Assembly: GCA_013177825.1 (NCBI GenBank)
Contig: JABLXX010000014.1
Location: 1 to 40,166 of the forward strand
Origin: Syntrophaceae bacterium
GTDB lineage: Bacteria; Desulfobacterota; Syntrophia; Syntrophales; PHBD01
Length of the DNA: 40,166 bases
Reading direction: 5' to 3'
The notes below the pieces were generated by a model. That model was not told where the DNA came from and searched no databases. It saw nothing but the letters and a program-made list of their open reading frames with translations. A program made the translations under genes and the position numbers. Shown piece after piece: positions 32,591 to 40,166 of the stretch (the first letter of the stretch is position 1; each line of letters begins with the position of its first letter).

Positions 32591-35326
32591 ATGGTCGTGA
32601 ATCGAGTCATGTTGGGTATTCTGGAGAAGATCGCCGGCACGACAGACGCCATTGTCCTGATTTTTGACGATGCCGTGGAATTGGTCTGGATGAACGGCGC
32701 GTTCGAACGACGTCTCGGATACCGTCTCGACGATCTCAAAGGGCGTGCCCGCTGGCCTTTTCTGTCCATCGATCATGAAGAGCAGTTCACGTTCATCATC
32801 CACCAGGCCCTGCTTGGAAACCAGCCGGATTCATTCGATATCCCAATATCCCTTTCGGATGGCACACGGAGGAACGTCCGCTGGAACGCAATGCCCGTCA
32901 TGTCTGAAGACGAACCACGCATAAACGCCGTTGTTGTCTTCGGGATGGAGGCCGGTGACTGCGAACAGACGAAATCGGATCTGGAAGCGGCGGAAGAGCG
33001 CTATCGGCTCCTCTTCGAAAATACGGGCATCGCCATGATGTTCATTACGGAGGATACGACCGTCGCCCTCGTCAACAAGGAGTTCGAGAAACTGACGGGG
33101 TATTCGAAAGCCGGAGTGGAAGGGAAACTGAGCTGGACGGATCTGATTGCCCATGAGGCGGACCTGGAGCGCATGAGGATGTTCCACCGTCTCCGCAGGA
33201 TCGACCCGGATCTGGCACCGGGTGTCTACGATACGAAGATCAGAAACCGGGACGGCGAGCTGCGGGATGTCATGATCCGTGTGACCATGATTCCGGGGAC
33301 GGCCTACAGCCTGGCCTCGCTCCTGGACATGACGGAAACGAGGCAGGCGGAGAGAGCGACCCGCGAGAGCGAACAGAAATACCGGGCTCTCGTGGAAAAC
33401 ATGCAGGACACGCTGTACCGATGCGATCTGAAGGGGCATCTGACGTTTCTCAGTCCCTCCGGGGCAAGCCTTCTGGATTATGATTCCCTGGAGGAACTGA
33501 TCGGGAAAAACATTGCCACGGATCTGTACGAAAGTCCCGATGAAAGGGACCGATTATTACAGGAACTGCAAAAAAACGGCAGGGTGGTGAATTATGAAGT
33601 TACGCTGAAGAGGAGGGATGGCAGCCTCGTGACGGTTTCGACCAACAGTCATTTCTTCCACGACGAGGACGGAAACATCCTGGGTGTCGAGGGAATCTTC
33701 AGCAACATCACCCAACGGAAGCAGGCGGAAGAGAAGTCCCGCCAGTCGGAGGAGAAATTCTCGACCGTCTTCATGACGGCGCCGGACTGCATTGCCATCA
33801 CGAGGATGCGGGACGGGCGAATCATCGACGTGAACCTCGGCTTTGAAGAGATAACAGGATGGAAGCGGAGCGAAGCCATTGGAAGAACCTCGCTCGACAT
33901 CCGTTTCTGGGCCGATCCGGCGGCGCGGGAATTCATGGTGGAAGAGCTGAAAGCGGGCCGGGACGTCGTGCAGCGGGAATTCCACTTCGGGCGCAAAGAC
34001 GGATCCGTGCGAAACGGTATCTATTCCGCCCGTCCCATCAACCTGTCGGGTGAATCCTGCCTGATCTTCGTTCTGCAGGATATTACCCATTGGAGAACCC
34101 TGGAAGAGGAGCGCCGGAAGCTGGAGAAGCAGTTGTTCCAGGCGCAGAAAATGGATGCCATCGGCCAGCTGGCCGGCGGGGTGGCGCATGACTTCAACAA
34201 CATCCTCATGGGGATCCAGGGGAACATATCCCTGCTGCAGATGGAGCACGATCCCGCTCATCCCCATTGCCGGCGTCTGAGCCGCATCGAGGAGCACGTG
34301 AAACGGGGGGCGAATCTGACGAGGCAGCTCCTGGGGTTCGCAAGGGAGGGAAAGTACGAGGTCCGGACACTGTCGGTCAACGACCTGGTCCAAAAGAGCG
34401 CCCAGTTCTTCATCGAGACGAGGAGGGAGATCGAGGCCGATTTCTGGCTGCAGGAGGATGTGGATCCGGTGGAGGCGGACGCGGGGCAGATCGAGCAGGT
34501 GCTGCTCAATCTGTTCATCAACGCGGGACACGCCATGCCGCGGGGGGGGTATCTGCACATCCAGACAAGCAACATGGTCTTGCGGGAGGAGGACGCCCGG
34601 CTCCTGGAGACGAAGCCGGGGAACTACGTCCGGATATCCATATCGGACACGGGGGTGGGGATGGACCGGGAGACCCTGAAGCGGGTCTTCGAGCCTTTTT
34701 TCACAACGCGGGCGCAGGAAGGGGGAAGCGGCCTGGGGCTGGCTTCGGCATACGGGATCATCCGGAACCATGGCGGGCTGATCAATGCCTACAGCGAACC
34801 TGGGCGGGGCTCGACATTCAATATTTATCTCCCGTCTTCAGGGGAAAAGGCGGAGGAGAAGCGGCAGAGCCCGTCGGGGGAGCTTCTTGCCGGGAGCGGA
34901 GGCATTCTGCTGGTGGACGACGAGCCCATGATCCTGGAACCGGCTGCCCGGATGCTCGAGACGCTCGGCTACACCGTGTATCAGACGGCCTGCGGGCAGG
35001 ATGCGGTATCGTTCTATTTCGAGAACAGGAACCGGGTCGACCTGGTCATCCTGGACATGATCCTGCCCGGGATCAGCGGTTCCCAGGTGCTGGAGATGCT
35101 CAAGGACATCAATCCCGAGGTCCGGGTGATTCTCTCCAGCGGTTACGGTCTACAGGGGGAAGTGCAGAAGGTCATGGAGGCGGGTTGCTGCGGTTTTATT
35201 CAGAAGCCTTATAATTATAGTGATTTATCAGTAATGATTCAAAAGGCCCTTGGCCCGCCTGCGGATCCGTTTGGGGGGGTGGACGGGAAATGGCCCGCCT
35301 GCGATTCCGGGACCGGTGCGGCCTGA
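32591..35326 (+). CDS. PAS-rich hybrid histidine kinase
   Basis: This 911-residue soluble protein has no membrane helix in the visible sequence. Four PAS domains run at about 10-115, 134-250, 262-380 and 390-505. A HisKA domain follows with phospho-acceptor His533 (GGVAHDFNNIL), then an HATPase domain (DTGVGMD, GSGLGLA) to about 755. A C-terminal receiver domain (about 775-890) has its acceptor at Asp822 (LVILDMILPG). It would sense an internal signal such as redox, oxygen or a metabolite and pass phosphate to its own receiver, then probably to a separate partner. It is transcribed from a sigma-54 promoter and is convergent, 30 bases apart, with the giant sigma-54 activator, which lacks a receiver domain. 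Confidence 0.9.
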   Translation: MVVNRVMLGILEKIAGTTDAIVLIFDDAVELVWMNGAFERRLGYRLDDLKGRARWPFLSIDHEEQFTFIIHQALLGNQPDSFDIPISLSDGTRRNVRWNAMPVMSEDEPRINAVVVFGMEAGDCEQTKSDLEAAEERYRLLFENTGIAMMFITEDTTVALVNKEFEKLTGYSKAGVEGKLSWTDLIAHEADLERMRMFHRLRRIDPDLAPGVYDTKIRNRDGELRDVMIRVTMIPGTAYSLASLLDMTETRQAERATRESEQKYRALVENMQDTLYRCDLKGHLTFLSPSGASLLDYDSLEELIGKNIATDLYESPDERDRLLQELQKNGRVVNYEVTLKRRDGSLVTVSTNSHFFHDEDGNILGVEGIFSNITQRKQAEEKSRQSEEKFSTVFMTAPDCIAITRMRDGRIIDVNLGFEEITGWKRSEAIGRTSLDIRFWADPAAREFMVEELKAGRDVVQREFHFGRKDGSVRNGIYSARPINLSGESCLIFVLQDITHWRTLEEERRKLEKQLFQAQKMDAIGQLAGGVAHDFNNILMGIQGNISLLQMEHDPAHPHCRRLSRIEEHVKRGANLTRQLLGFAREGKYEVRTLSVNDLVQKSAQFFIETRREIEADFWLQEDVDPVEADAGQIEQVLLNLFINAGHAMPRGGYLHIQTSNMVLREEDARLLETKPGNYVRISISDTGVGMDRETLKRVFEPFFTTRAQEGGSGLGLASAYGIIRNHGGLINAYSEPGRGSTFNIYLPSSGEKAEEKRQSPSGELLAGSGGILLVDDEPMILEPAARMLETLGYTVYQTACGQDAVSFYFENRNRVDLVILDMILPGISGSQVLEMLKDINPEVRVILSSGYGLQGEVQKVMEAGCCGFIQKPYNYSDLSVMIQKALGPPADPFGGVDGKWPACDSGTGAA

Positions 35327-35356
35327 GGCAGAGCCCGGGCCTCACACTCAAACGGG

Positions 35357-38300
35357 TTATGCCTGTACGGCCTCATCCAGGACCGTCTGGTGCCTGGCCA
35401 CCTTGATGCCCAGCTTTTTCATGCGATACAGAAGGGTTGTTCGGTTCAGCCCCAGGCGCTCCGCAGCGCCTTCCGCCCCGCCGATCCGGCCGTTTGCTTC
35501 CTCCAGCGCTTTCAGGATGTGCGCTCTTTCCATATCCCGGAGCTTCACGTCCTGATTCCCCGCCGACGGCTTCACTTTTCTTCCTTCCAGCTCCGGGAAG
35601 CGGATGGTCGCGCCCCCCAGGATGACGGCCCGCTCGATCATGTTGGACAGTTCCCGGATGTTGCCGGGCCATGAATAGGACTGCAGTCTCTTCATCTCCG
35701 ATTCCGCGATGCCCGAATATTCCTTGTTGGACTGGGAACCGTACAAGTTGAGGAAGTGAATGGCCAGGTGCGGGATGTCTTCGGTTCTTTCACGCAGGGG
35801 CGGAACGAAGATCGGGAAGACGTTCAGCCGGAAGAAGAGGTCCGCACGGAATCTTCCGTCCGCCACTTCCCGGTTCAGATCCTTGTTGGTGGCGGTGATG
35901 AGCCGGAAATCGGACCGCAGGGTTTTCGTTCCTCCGACCCGCTGAAACTCCTTTTCCTGAAGGATCCGGAGGAGCCGGCTCTGCGTGGAAAGAGGGAGTT
36001 CCGATACCTCGTCCAGAAATATGGTTCCCTGATTGGCCAGCTCGAAGCGGCCCTCCTTCATCTTCATCGCCCCGGTGAAGGCCCCTTTTTCATAGCCGAA
36101 CAGTTCGCTGTCGATCAGGGTCTCCGGCAGGGCGGCGCAATTCACGCGGATGAACGGACCGTCTTTCCGGACGCTCTCGCGGTGAATCGCCCGGGCGACC
36201 AGTTCCTTGCCGACGCCCGTCTCACCATGGATCAGTACGGTCGACTGGGTGGGGGCGACCTTCCGGATCAGATTCTGCACGAGGCGGATCTCGTTGCTGA
36301 TTCCGATAATCTCGCCGAAAGGACGAATTTCCTCGATCTCTTCCAGGTAGTAGAGGTTCTCCTGGATGAGCTTCCGGTTCAGCTGTGCGATTTCCTCGTA
36401 AGCCTGGGCGCGGTCGATGGAAACGGCGATCTGGGAGGCAAAGGCTGAAAGCAGCTTGATATTGTCCGGCCCGACGTCAAAGGAGAAAAAACGGCTGTCC
36501 TGGTACAGGACGCCGATGGTCTGTTTTCCAAGCCGGAGGGGGGCGATGATGACTCGACGGGAGTCCGAGAGGCCGTCCCCGCTGATTTCGTGCCTTACGA
36601 TGTTCCCGTCGCCGGCGTCGGCAACGGTATGGATCGCCGCCATCATCTCCCGGAACGAATCTTCCTGCATTTCCTCCGGAAGCAGATTGCGCGAGGCGAC
36701 CATGCGCAGATCGCAGAGATGCCGGTCGCGGATGAAGAGAGCCGCGCGCTCCGATCCCATCAGGCGGGAGATGGAGGTGATGATGTTGGTAAGGAGCCGT
36801 TCGATGTTCTCCTGCTTGGTCAGGGCCTCGCCCATCTCGACAATCAGGTTGAACAGGCGGAGATCCTTCTCCTGTTTCTCCCTGGGAACCAGATGCTTTA
36901 CATCGGGAGGGAACGAGTCGGCGGCGATGGGCCTGAAAAAATCCCAGGCCATCTTGGCATAGCCTTCCGCCTGTTCGGGATCCTGGATCTGATCGTAGAG
37001 CCTGGCCAGTTCGATCCGTATTTTGGCCAGTTCGAAGGTGGCGCCCAACCGCTTGAGGGTCGTCTCCAGTTCGAGAAGCGATGCGATCTTTTCGGCAGGG
37101 GTCATCCGGTTCTCCGGCAACCCGAGCCGCAGGCGCCCGATGATCCCGTACATCAGGGGGTTCAGGTCGGCTTTTCGGATCTGTTTGAGGAAATCGAAGA
37201 AAGGCTGCAGCTCGATCGGGGAGACGCCCTTCCGGTGAAGGATGAAGGGGGTTTCGAAAATGGGGAAAAAATTGAGAATGTGGTACCAGCTCGATTTCTT
37301 GATTCTCCAGATCACGTTGAAATGCTCGCCCGCCTGACGGAAGTTGCCGTTCTGGCACTCTACGTCCGAAAGGCTGATTCCCGCCAGGACCTCCACCATG
37401 GGAATCTTTTCCTGCCTGGCCAGCTCAAGGGCCCTCACCAGGTATGCCTTGCTCTTGTCCCGTTGTCCGATTTCCAGTAGAATCATTCCCGCCGTAACCA
37501 GGCTGAACGACAGCAGGGGGAAGTTGGCGGTTTTCTGGCACTGGTTCTGGATGGCCTCCGTGATCCCGAGGCCGCGCTGCGGCATGCCGACTTCGGAATA
37601 GCAGAGGGCCAGGTTCAGCGCCGCCAGCATGAAAAAATCGTTGTTGTCCGCCGACTCCAGCTCGCCCAGCGATTCTTCGTATACTTCGATGGCCTTGCAG
37701 AACTGGCCCTTGATGAGATACACCAGTCCCTGAACCTTGAGTCCCCTCTTGTACAACGCTTCATCCTCGAGCTGCTGAATGATCTCCCATCCCCGGTTGA
37801 AGTGCTCAACAGCCTTCTCGTGCTGGAAATACATCCAGTGATTCTGCCCGATGAGGAGTTCCATGGAGGCGTGCGCCTTCCGGTCGCCCAGGCGCTGGGC
37901 GGTGCCGAGAGCGGCCAGGAGCAGGCGGGTAATCGTCTTCAAACTCGGATGGAAGAGAGAAAGGGAGGCCCGGCGTTCGACGGCCCGGATGAAGGTGCAC
38001 CAGGCGTTGTCCGACAGGGTCCGGTCTTCCCGGCCGATGAACCGTTCCATGTAGGCCAGGATGGAATCGTACAGCTCGATCGCTGAGGATACCTTGTGTT
38101 TTTTCTCTTCGACGACGGCCGCCTTGAAGATGGAGTCGAGATCTTCCTCCTGAACGCCCGCCAACAGGCACTGGCGGGCGATCGTGAGAAGCGTTGCGTC
38201 GTCCGGGGCGACGTTTTTCATGAGAATGTAGATGGCGCTACGGTAACACCTCGAAAGTTCTTCCGGATTCATCGAATCCGTGATTTCCTGTCTCGGGAAA

Positions 38301-38509
38301 TCGACAGACCAGGCATAGCATCCCGCTTCCCCGGATCTTTCAAGAATCCAGCCCTCCTTTTCCAGCGACCGGATGACGGACATCAGCTGTGATGGCGGAA
38401 AGACGGAAAACCAGTCCACACAGAACGAATCGGGGAAGGAAATGAAATTGCACAGAACGCGGATTTCTTCTTCCGTCAGACCCGTCAGATACGTTTTCCC
38501 GTTTGACAT
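35357..38509 (-). CDS. Sigma-54-dependent activator with TPR and GAF domains
   Basis: This 1050-residue regulator begins with a winged-helix-like part (about 1-100). A long helical region of TPR-type repeats follows (about 150-560) and then a GAF sensor domain (about 590-740). The AAA+ sigma-54 interaction domain has Walker A GETGVGKE near 763, GAFTGA near 810 and LDEVSEL soon after. A Fis-type helix-turn-helix occupies the last 60 residues (RLGLNRTTLLYRMKKLGI). The start at 38509 is chosen because AAAGGAG lies just ahead; the longer frame has no site. GAFTGA is intact, so it can activate sigma-54. No receiver domain is present, so control is by ligand or protein contact. It is divergent from the thiolase gene and convergent with the kinase. 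Confidence 0.9.
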   Translation of the reverse strand: MSNGKTYLTGLTEEEIRVLCNFISFPDSFCVDWFSVFPPSQLMSVIRSLEKEGWILERSGEAGCYAWSVDFPRQEITDSMNPEELSRCYRSAIYILMKNVAPDDATLLTIARQCLLAGVQEEDLDSIFKAAVVEEKKHKVSSAIELYDSILAYMERFIGREDRTLSDNAWCTFIRAVERRASLSLFHPSLKTITRLLLAALGTAQRLGDRKAHASMELLIGQNHWMYFQHEKAVEHFNRGWEIIQQLEDEALYKRGLKVQGLVYLIKGQFCKAIEVYEESLGELESADNNDFFMLAALNLALCYSEVGMPQRGLGITEAIQNQCQKTANFPLLSFSLVTAGMILLEIGQRDKSKAYLVRALELARQEKIPMVEVLAGISLSDVECQNGNFRQAGEHFNVIWRIKKSSWYHILNFFPIFETPFILHRKGVSPIELQPFFDFLKQIRKADLNPLMYGIIGRLRLGLPENRMTPAEKIASLLELETTLKRLGATFELAKIRIELARLYDQIQDPEQAEGYAKMAWDFFRPIAADSFPPDVKHLVPREKQEKDLRLFNLIVEMGEALTKQENIERLLTNIITSISRLMGSERAALFIRDRHLCDLRMVASRNLLPEEMQEDSFREMMAAIHTVADAGDGNIVRHEISGDGLSDSRRVIIAPLRLGKQTIGVLYQDSRFFSFDVGPDNIKLLSAFASQIAVSIDRAQAYEEIAQLNRKLIQENLYYLEEIEEIRPFGEIIGISNEIRLVQNLIRKVAPTQSTVLIHGETGVGKELVARAIHRESVRKDGPFIRVNCAALPETLIDSELFGYEKGAFTGAMKMKEGRFELANQGTIFLDEVSELPLSTQSRLLRILQEKEFQRVGGTKTLRSDFRLITATNKDLNREVADGRFRADLFFRLNVFPIFVPPLRERTEDIPHLAIHFLNLYGSQSNKEYSGIAESEMKRLQSYSWPGNIRELSNMIERAVILGGATIRFPELEGRKVKPSAGNQDVKLRDMERAHILKALEEANGRIGGAEGAAERLGLNRTTLLYRMKKLGIKVARHQTVLDEAVQA

Positions 38510-38573
38510 GGTAACGCTCCTTTCCACGAAACCGGAATAACACGGTGTCAGTCCTTCGCACAGCAAGGCCGTT

Positions 38574-38601
38574 CTGTCAACATCTGTCCAATAACTGACA
38601 G
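38574..38601. promoter_or_regulatory. Inverted repeat, possible activator binding site
   Basis: CTGTCA at 38574-38579 is matched by TGACAG at 38596-38601 with 16 bases between, and related TGTCA/CTGTCC words lie nearby. It is about 85 bases upstream of the sigma-54-like site of the thiolase gene and just upstream of the activator gene, where an enhancer or autoregulatory site is expected. Confidence 0.35.
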
Positions 38602-38685
38602 CAGTCAAGCCGATACGTTTTGACGTCCCGTTTTGCCTTCCTTGTAACACGATGAAATTATTCCTGTATATTTCATCCTAGTGCA

Positions 38686-38702
38686 TGGCATGACTTTTGT
38701 TT
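38686..38702 (+). promoter_or_regulatory. Sigma-54-like promoter of the thiolase gene
   Basis: TGGCATGACTTTTGTTT has the -24 element TGGCA and a -12 TTGT at the right spacing (GG and GT ten bases apart). The usual GC at -12 is GT here, so the match is good but not perfect. The start codon is about 45 bases downstream. The neighbouring divergent gene encodes a sigma-54 activator, which supports it. Confidence 0.45.
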
Positions 38703-38743
38703 GGTTTGCAGCGATAACCAATAAAGGATGATGAGGTACCTGC

Positions 38744-39967
38744 ATGAAAAGGGAAAACGATGTCGTGATTGTCAGTGCCGTTCGAACGCCTTTCGGCCGG
38801 TTCGACGGCGTTCTGAAAACCGTGCTCAGCATGGACCTGGGGGTTCTGGCCCTGAAGGAGGCCGTCCGCCGCATCGGGCTCGATCCGGCCCAGGTGGACG
38901 AGGTGTATTACGGCACCTGCATCCCCGCCGAGTACGCGATCTACACGAATGTTCCGGCTCGGCAGATCACGCTCCTGGCCGGATTTCCGGAGAGCAACAT
39001 CTCCCTGACCATCGACCGGGCCTGCTGCTCCTCCATGACGGCCATGCGCCTTGGCTACCGGGCCATCAAGTCCGGTGACGCCGAGATCGTCATCGCCTCG
39101 GGAGCCGAAAACATGGGGAACGTCCCCCTGATCGCCAGTGCAGCCAAAGCCCGCTGGGGAAGCCGCCTGGGGCACATCGAACTGGAAGACGTCCTCTTCG
39201 AACTCGGGTACGGCCGGAAGGGTTTTGCCCCCGTCGCCACGGATGCGGGCCATGTGGCCGTCGAGTACGGTGTCAGCAGGGAGATGCAGGATGAATGGGC
39301 CGTGGGGAGCCATCAGAAGTACTTCCGCGCCTTCAAGGAGGGCAAGTTCCAGGTGGGCGATGAGCTCATGCGGATCGAAATCCCCCAGAAGAAGGCCCCC
39401 ATCGTTCTCGAAGCCGACGAGTCCCCCCGGGAGAGTCTCAGCCTCGAGAAGATGGCCTCCCTGAAAACGGTTTACGGCAGCCCGACGGTTACGGCCGGGA
39501 ACGCTCCGGGGCTTAATTCGGGGGCCTCGGCGGTGGTTCTCATGAGCAGGAAAAAGGCGGATGCCCTGGGCTTGAAGGCCATGGCACGGATCGTCGCGTG
39601 CGAAAGCGGAGCGGGGACACCGAAGTACATGGCCTGCGTGCCCGCCCAGACCATCGACAAGATGTTTGCCAGGACCGGCGACACCATCGACGGGATGAAC
39701 CTGATCGAGATCAACGAGGCCTTTGCGGCGGTCACCCTGGTATCCCTGAAAATGCTGGCCAAGGACGATCCGGCGAAATGGAAGGCCCTGATGGGCAGGG
39801 CGAACGTCAACGGCGGGGCCATCGCGATCGGTCATCCCGTCGGCGCCAGCGGCGCCCGGATCACCATGACCATGATGTATGAACTCATGCGCAGGGGTGG
39901 AGGCCGGGGCGTGGCGGCCATCTGCGGAGGTCTGTCCCAGGGAGAGGCGATCCTGATCGAAGTGTAA
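38744..39967 (+). CDS. Acetyl-CoA acetyltransferase (thiolase)
   Basis: The thiolase has 407 residues. The acyl-accepting cysteine lies in DRACCSSM near residue 93, the middle motif in NVNGGAIAIGHPVGASGAR near 360, and the C-terminal catalytic cysteine in AICGGLSQGEA near 393 (a variant of the usual CIGGGQG). EINEAFA is intact. Thiolases either join two acetyl-CoA or cleave 3-ketoacyl-CoA. A partial DUF35 Zn-ribbon gene follows, a common pairing in anaerobic thiolase and hydroxymethylglutaryl-CoA-type loci. Whether it works in synthesis or degradation cannot be told. Expression is probably under the divergent sigma-54 activator. Confidence 0.92.
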   Translation: MKRENDVVIVSAVRTPFGRFDGVLKTVLSMDLGVLALKEAVRRIGLDPAQVDEVYYGTCIPAEYAIYTNVPARQITLLAGFPESNISLTIDRACCSSMTAMRLGYRAIKSGDAEIVIASGAENMGNVPLIASAAKARWGSRLGHIELEDVLFELGYGRKGFAPVATDAGHVAVEYGVSREMQDEWAVGSHQKYFRAFKEGKFQVGDELMRIEIPQKKAPIVLEADESPRESLSLEKMASLKTVYGSPTVTAGNAPGLNSGASAVVLMSRKKADALGLKAMARIVACESGAGTPKYMACVPAQTIDKMFARTGDTIDGMNLIEINEAFAAVTLVSLKMLAKDDPAKWKALMGRANVNGGAIAIGHPVGASGARITMTMMYELMRRGGGRGVAAICGGLSQGEAILIEV

Positions 39968-40001
39968 ACACGGAAAGGAAGGACCATGATGGAGGAAAGC
40001 C

Positions 40002-40166
40002 ATGTCTGAATGGATCAAGGAAGTGGAGCCGCTGACCCAGAAGGGTCAGATCTCGGTCCCGTACACGTGGTGGGCCGGGGAGACGGCGGGCCGTTTTCTC
40101 TCGTCGCTGCGGGACGAGCGGAAGATACTCGGGACCCGTTGCAGCGGGTGCGGGAAGGTGTACGTT
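40002..40166 (+). CDS. Zn-ribbon/OB-fold (DUF35) protein, 5' part
   Basis: Only the first 55 codons are in the window. The start MSEWIKEVEPLTQKGQISV is followed by a helix region and GTRCSGCGKVYV, the first half of the rubredoxin-like zinc ribbon of DUF35 proteins. These small proteins bind acyl-CoA and act as partners of thiolases and HMG-CoA synthases. GGAGGAAAG precedes the ATG 34 bases after the thiolase stop, so the two form one operon. The rest is cut off by the window edge. Confidence 0.85.
   Translation, partial: MSEWIKEVEPLTQKGQISVPYTWWAGETAGRFLSSLRDERKILGTRCSGCGKVYV

Noticed and set aside
1-40166. CRISPR arrays, tRNA or rRNA genes
   Set aside because: No regularly spaced repeats and no recognisable tRNA or rRNA sequence were seen by eye on either strand.

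Overview
The window looks like a chromosomal segment of an anaerobic, sulfite-reducing bacterium, most likely in the former Deltaproteobacteria (Desulfobacterota). The evidence is a complete reductive-type dissimilatory sulfite reductase locus (dsrA, dsrB, dsrD, dsrN, dsrC, dsrMKJOP) with no sulfur-oxidation markers such as dsrEFH. Large sigma-54 regulators, a PAS-rich hybrid kinase, a PEP-CTERM protein and many Fe-S proteins fit the same picture. No rRNA, tRNA or CRISPR array was seen.

Positions 1 to about 6270 are AT-rich, gene-poor and accessory. They hold an IS3-family transposase fragment at the left edge, a secreted protein resembling surface-adhesin E, a ribbon-helix-helix/PilZ protein, a PEP-CTERM protein with a sigma-54-type promoter, small membrane proteins, at least two decayed related genes, a YdcF/SanA-like (DUF218) membrane protein, and the truncated 3' end of a group II intron. 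To the right of the intron remnant the DNA becomes GC-rich and densely coding.

Positions 6352 to 13593 carry a CoA-transferase gene on the minus strand. A plus-strand cluster follows: a short-chain dehydrogenase, a three-domain thiamine-diphosphate (ThDP) enzyme, an MFS transporter and a zinc alcohol dehydrogenase. This looks like a catabolic module for an imported hydroxylated organic acid or sulfonate; the substrate is not proven.

Positions 13967 to 30355 form what looks like one long operon: tetR, dsrA, dsrB, dsrD, dsrN, dsrC, a TmcC/HdrE-like plus TmcB/HdrD-like pair, dsrM, dsrK, dsrJ, dsrO, dsrP, ackA, xsc and an osmC-like gene. Most junctions overlap or are very short. Xsc (sulfoacetaldehyde acetyltransferase) releases sulfite and acetyl phosphate. 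AckA turns acetyl phosphate into acetate and ATP. DsrAB/DsrC and the membrane complexes reduce the sulfite to sulfide. This joins C-S bond cleavage, substrate-level phosphorylation and sulfite respiration in one transcription unit, and is the main finding. No sat, apr, qmo, pta, taurine transaminase or isethionate lyase gene is present in the window. If the 8506-13593 cluster feeds sulfoacetaldehyde into Xsc, a C3 sulfonate such as dihydroxypropanesulfonate could be converted to acetate, CO2 and sulfide in exact redox balance.

Positions 30390 to 40166 hold two tandem paralogous ferredoxin-domain proteins on the minus strand, a PAS hybrid histidine kinase behind a very good sigma-54 promoter, a giant TPR/GAF/sigma-54 activator on the minus strand, a thiolase, and the start of a Zn-ribbon/OB-fold (DUF35) protein cut by the window edge. 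The last two are typically partners in CoA thioester metabolism.
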